In this document: positions 5,645 to 8,428 of the stretch, one piece after another
Numbering within the stretch: the stretch's first letter is position 1
Layout of the letters: every line of letters starts with the position of its first letter
Assembly (NCBI GenBank): GCA_015654915.1
Contig: JAATFY010000014.1
Location: forward strand, 1 to 8,428
Source of the DNA: Rhodospirillales bacterium
GTDB lineage: Bacteria > Pseudomonadota > Alphaproteobacteria > UBA9219
DNA: 8,428 bases
Direction: 5' to 3'
Program-made: the position numbers and the translations under genes
Notes under the pieces: model-generated
The model's database searches: none
The model's input: the letters and a program-made list of their open reading frames with translations, nothing else
What the model was told of the DNA's origin: nothing

Positions 5645-5681
5645 GGGATTTTTAATTGAGTCCGAGCCCTATAGTGAATGC

Positions 5682-5990
5682 TTATTTCTTTGCGCCGCCT
5701 GCGGTGTTGACCTGATCCTTCAACTGCTTGCCCGCGCGGAATTTCGGCAGCTTGGATGCCTTGATCTGGATCGCTTCGCCGGTGCGCGGATTGCGGCCCT
5801 TGGACGCCGCGCGCTTGGACACATAGAAATTACCGAAGCCGACGAGACGGACTTCTTCGCCCTTTTTCAGGCTGCCTTCGATAGTGGCAAGGCAGGCCTC
5901 GATTACGGTCGAGATGCAGCTCTTGGACAGATCCATTTTTTGCAGCGACTTATTATCGCAAACGGCCGAAATGAATTCATTCTTGTTCAT
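5682..5990 (-). CDS. hup: HU family histone-like DNA-binding protein
   Basis: This 102-residue protein matches HU along its length. It begins MNKNEFISAV with the two-helix dimerisation region, then RLVGFGNFYVSKRAASKGRNP (residues 48-68), the DNA-gripping arm motif GRNPRTGEAIQIKAS (65-79) and PKFRAGKQLKDQV (82-94). HU dimers bend and compact nucleoid DNA and assist replication, recombination and transcription. The GFGNF and RNPxTG motifs point to HU; IHF cannot be wholly excluded but is less likely. The start has GGAG eight bases upstream. It lies 157 bp downstream of lon on the same strand, a neighbourhood common in alphaproteobacteria, and seems to have its own promoter. The C-terminal tail NTAGGAKK is a little longer than the shortest HU proteins. 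Confidence 0.96.
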   Translation of the reverse strand: MNKNEFISAVCDNKSLQKMDLSKSCISTVIEACLATIEGSLKKGEEVRLVGFGNFYVSKRAASKGRNPRTGEAIQIKASKLPKFRAGKQLKDQVNTAGGAKK

Positions 5991-6017
5991 TGGAGAACTC
6001 CATGGGTTTGAGAAAGA

Positions 6018-6052
6018 TAGCTGGTAAATTCGCAGTACGAATCCACCAGCTA
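6018..6052 (-). promoter_or_regulatory. Stem-loop at the predicted 5' end of hup mRNA
   Basis: TAGCTGGT (6018-6025) and ACCAGCTA (6045-6052) form a perfect 8-bp stem, extended after a small internal loop by ATTCG/CGAAT (6028-6032, 6038-6042) around loop CAGTA. On the minus strand it begins where the candidate hup promoter would start transcription. It could protect the messenger or bind a regulator. It is not followed by a T-run, so it is not a lon terminator. Confidence 0.4.
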
Positions 6053-6059
6053 CGTCGCA

Positions 6060-6089
6060 AGCCTAGGCGCTGTTCTTTCGGCACGTCAA
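6060..6089 (-). promoter_or_regulatory. Candidate hup promoter
   Basis: On the minus strand TTGACG (6089-6084) and TAGGCT (6065-6060) are 18 bp apart. The -35 is one base from consensus; the -10 matches only at T, A and the last T. Initiation would fall near 6053, about 60 nt before the HU start codon. Independent transcription of hup from lon would be expected for such an abundant protein. Confidence 0.4.
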
Positions 6090-6147
6090 GCGCTGACCAT
6101 GAAAAAACGGTGGATTTCTGCGGCTTTCAGGGCCGTATGGTTAACGG

Positions 6148-8428
6148 CTAGTGACGGACGACGTCACCGTCGGCCTTCTTGCCTTCCTTCACCTTGTCGG
6201 CGGCAAGCTCTGCCGCTTCATCCCATTCGATCGGTGTGATCGGTTTGGTCAGGGCGTATTTCAAAACTTCCTCCACCGTATTGATGAAGATAATCTTGAG
6301 TCCCTTCTTAACATTATCCGGTATCTCCGTGAGATCCTTCTCGTTTTCCTTGGGAATGACCACGGTGGTGAGGCCGCCGCGGAGTGCCGCGAGCAGTTTC
6401 TCTTTGAGACCGCCAATGGGTAAGACCCTACCACGAAGAGTTATCTCGCCTGTCATCGCCACATCTTTACGCACCGGTATGCCGGTGAGAACAGAGACAA
6501 TGGAAGTTACCATGGCCACGCCGGCGCTGGGGCCATCCTTCGGCGTGGCGCCTTCCGGAACGTGAACATGGATGTCCCGTTTTTCGAGCAACGTCGGTTT
6601 GATGCCGAAGGCAACCGCCCGGGCTTTGACGTAACTCTCCGCAGCCTGAACGGATTCGCGCATGACATCGCCCAGCTTGCCGGTGATGGTGATCTTGCCC
6701 TTGCCGGGCAACGCCACGGCTTCGATCGACAGTAATTCGCCGCCGACTTCCGTCCATGCAAGGCCGGTTGTGACGCCGACCAGATCTTCGGGCTCGACTT
6801 CGCCATAACGGAACCGCTTCACCCCCGCGTATTTTTCCAGATTGCGGCGCGTGATGTGAACCGACTTCAGATTCTTGACCAGAATATCCTTAATCGATTT
6901 ACGCGCAAGGTTCGCCAATTCGCGTTCGAGATTACGCACGCCGGCTTCCCGCGTGTAGTAGCGGATGATGTCGCGCAGCGCGTCCTCGGAGATCGAGAAT
7001 TCGTCTTTCTTCAGCCCATGTTCCTTGATTGCCTTCGGCTTGAGATGCGTCTGGGCAATCTCGATCTTTTCGTCCTCGGTATAACCCGCAAGACGGATGA
7101 TTTCCATACGGTCAAGCAGCGGCTGCGGCATTTTCAGCGTATTCGCCGTGCAGACGAACATGACGTCCGAAAGATCGTAATCGACTTCCAGATAATGGTC
7201 GTTGAAGGCGTGGTTCTGTTCGGGGTCCAGCACTTCGAGCAAAGCCGACGACGGATCGCCGCGCCAGTCGGAGCCCAGTTTGTCGATTTCATCGAGCAGG
7301 AAGAGCGGGTTCGATGACTTGGCTTTCTTCATGCCCTGAATGATCTTGCCGGGCATGGAGCCGATATAGGTGCGGCGATGGCCGCGAATTTCGGCTTCAT
7401 CGCGCACGCCGCCGAGCGACATGCGGACGAAATTCCGGCCCGTTGCTTTCGCAATCGATTTGCCGAGCGAGGTCTTGCCTACGCCCGGAGGACCGACGAG
7501 ACACAGGATGGTGCCCTTAATTTTATTCTGCCGCTGCTGGACGGCCAGATATTCAAGAATGCGTTCCTTGACCTTCTCGAGGCCATAATGATCCACGTCG
7601 AGGATTTTCTCGGCCTTCTTGATATCGCGGCGCGTGCGCGTGCGCTCGTTCCACGGAATACCCAGCATCCAGTCGAGGTAATTGCGCACGACGGTCGATT
7701 CCGCCGACATCGGACTCATGGCGCGCAGCTTCTTCAGCTCGGCCATCGCCTTTTCCTTGGCGTCCTTCGGCATATTGATCTTGGCGATTTTCTGCTCCAG
7801 CTCGTCGGCTTCGCCCTTGCCGTCTTCGCCGTCGCCCAGCTCCTTCTGGATCGCCTTCATTTGCTCGTTCAGGTAATAGTCGCGCTGCGTCTTCTCCATC
7901 TGCTTCTTGACGCGCGTGCGGATTTTCTTTTCGACCTGTAGGACGCCGATTTCGCCTTCCATGAAGCCGAAAATCTTTTCCAGCCGTTCGTTGACCGAGA
8001 CGGTTTCCAGCAACGATTGCTTGTCGGCGATCTTCAGCGCGAGATGCGATGCGATGGTATCGGCCAGCTTGGCGGGTTCTTCGATCTGGTTGACCGAGAC
8101 CATGACTTCCGGCGGAATTTTCTTGTTGAGCTTGATGTACTGGTCGAACTGGCCGACGACGGCGCGCGCCAAAGCATCCAGCTCGGCGCGGTCGCCGGTG
8201 AATTCCTCAATCGGTTCGGCGAAGGCTTGGAAGAAATCGACATTTTCAGTGAAGCGCGTCACCTGCGCGCGGTGGCCACCCTCGACCAGCACCTTAACGG
8301 TACCGTCCGGCAGCTTCAGGAGCTGCAAAACAGTGCCGACGGTGCCGAGCGTGAACAAATCCTCGCGCGTCGGGTCGTCCTGCGTGGCGCTTTTCTGCGT
8401 CAGCAGCAAAATCTGCTTGTCGTCCTGC
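6148..8428 (-). CDS. lon: ATP-dependent Lon protease, N-terminus cut by window edge
   Basis: The reading frame is open to the right edge and continues beyond it. The first visible residues are QDDKQILLLTQKSATQDD, inside the N-terminal substrate-recognition domain, so roughly the first 50 residues are missing. A long coiled region follows (KTQRDYYLNEQMKAIQKELG). The AAA+ module has Walker A GPPGVGKTS and Walker B LFLLDEIDK. The serine protease domain has PKDGPSAG with the nucleophile Ser encoded at 6526-6528, and the partner Lys in GGLKEKLL. The enzyme is a cytoplasmic hexamer that unfolds and degrades damaged and regulatory proteins, including nucleoid proteins in some bacteria. All key residues are present and the frame is intact. 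The short charged tail DKVKEGKKADGDVVRH is ordinary. Gene order is lon then hup on the minus strand. Confidence 0.98.
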   Translation of the reverse strand, partial: QDDKQILLLTQKSATQDDPTREDLFTLGTVGTVLQLLKLPDGTVKVLVEGGHRAQVTRFTENVDFFQAFAEPIEEFTGDRAELDALARAVVGQFDQYIKLNKKIPPEVMVSVNQIEEPAKLADTIASHLALKIADKQSLLETVSVNERLEKIFGFMEGEIGVLQVEKKIRTRVKKQMEKTQRDYYLNEQMKAIQKELGDGEDGKGEADELEQKIAKINMPKDAKEKAMAELKKLRAMSPMSAESTVVRNYLDWMLGIPWNERTRTRRDIKKAEKILDVDHYGLEKVKERILEYLAVQQRQNKIKGTILCLVGPPGVGKTSLGKSIAKATGRNFVRMSLGGVRDEAEIRGHRRTYIGSMPGKIIQGMKKAKSSNPLFLLDEIDKLGSDWRGDPSSALLEVLDPEQNHAFNDHYLEVDYDLSDVMFVCTANTLKMPQPLLDRMEIIRLAGYTEDEKIEIAQTHLKPKAIKEHGLKKDEFSISEDALRDIIRYYTREAGVRNLERELANLARKSIKDILVKNLKSVHITRRNLEKYAGVKRFRYGEVEPEDLVGVTTGLAWTEVGGELLSIEAVALPGKGKITITGKLGDVMRESVQAAESYVKARAVAFGIKPTLLEKRDIHVHVPEGATPKDGPSAGVAMVTSIVSVLTGIPVRKDVAMTGEITLRGRVLPIGGLKEKLLAALRGGLTTVVIPKENEKDLTEIPDNVKKGLKIIFINTVEEVLKYALTKPITPIEWDEAAELAADKVKEGKKADGDVVRH

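Noticed and set aside
6100..6147. Rho-independent terminator after lon
   Set aside because: On the minus strand only a 4-bp CGGC/GCCG stem is present, with the T-run about a dozen bases further on; too weak to call.

Overview
The window looks like an alphaproteobacterial chromosome of moderate GC. This rests mainly on the style of its Lon protease and HU proteins and on the lon-hup order; a finer taxonomic call is not justified from sequence alone. The organism encodes CCA in its tRNA-Val gene.

Left region (1-1550). A possible 5' end of a minus-strand tRNA lies at the window edge. It is followed by a complete tRNA-Val(UAC) gene on the plus strand. A perfect 68-bp copy of the tRNA-Val 3' portion recurs at 1483-1550, where the 5' acceptor strand is missing. 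The interval between the copies is the scar of an integrated element. It holds the first 75 codons of a tyrosine-type integrase, starting just inside the tRNA end. These are fused out of frame to a ParB-like nuclease-domain gene that has lost its own 5' end. Paired TGTCACA motifs, 11 bp apart, lie near both ends and look like integrase arm sites. The element appears immobile because the catalytic part of the integrase is gone.

Middle region (1551-3783). A probable two-gene operon encodes a DUF488 protein and a 254-residue partner with a GETVCCAGI...VRLYPV signature. DUF488 proteins and relatives of this partner recur together as a cassette of unknown function; this is the best candidate here for an undescribed system. 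Facing it is a SUMF1/FGE-fold gene that lacks the cysteine pair needed for true formylglycine generation.

Right region (3784-8428). A 200-bp gap carries a candidate promoter and a series of perfect stem-loops, then a sodium:solute symporter gene. A 135-bp compound inverted repeat separates the symporter from the convergent HU gene. HU lies downstream of lon on the minus strand, with its own candidate promoter and a stem-loop at the predicted mRNA 5' end. lon runs off the right edge of the window.

The right part (symporter, hup, lon) looks like ordinary core chromosome. The left 3.8 kb looks like an accessory region built at a tRNA integration site.
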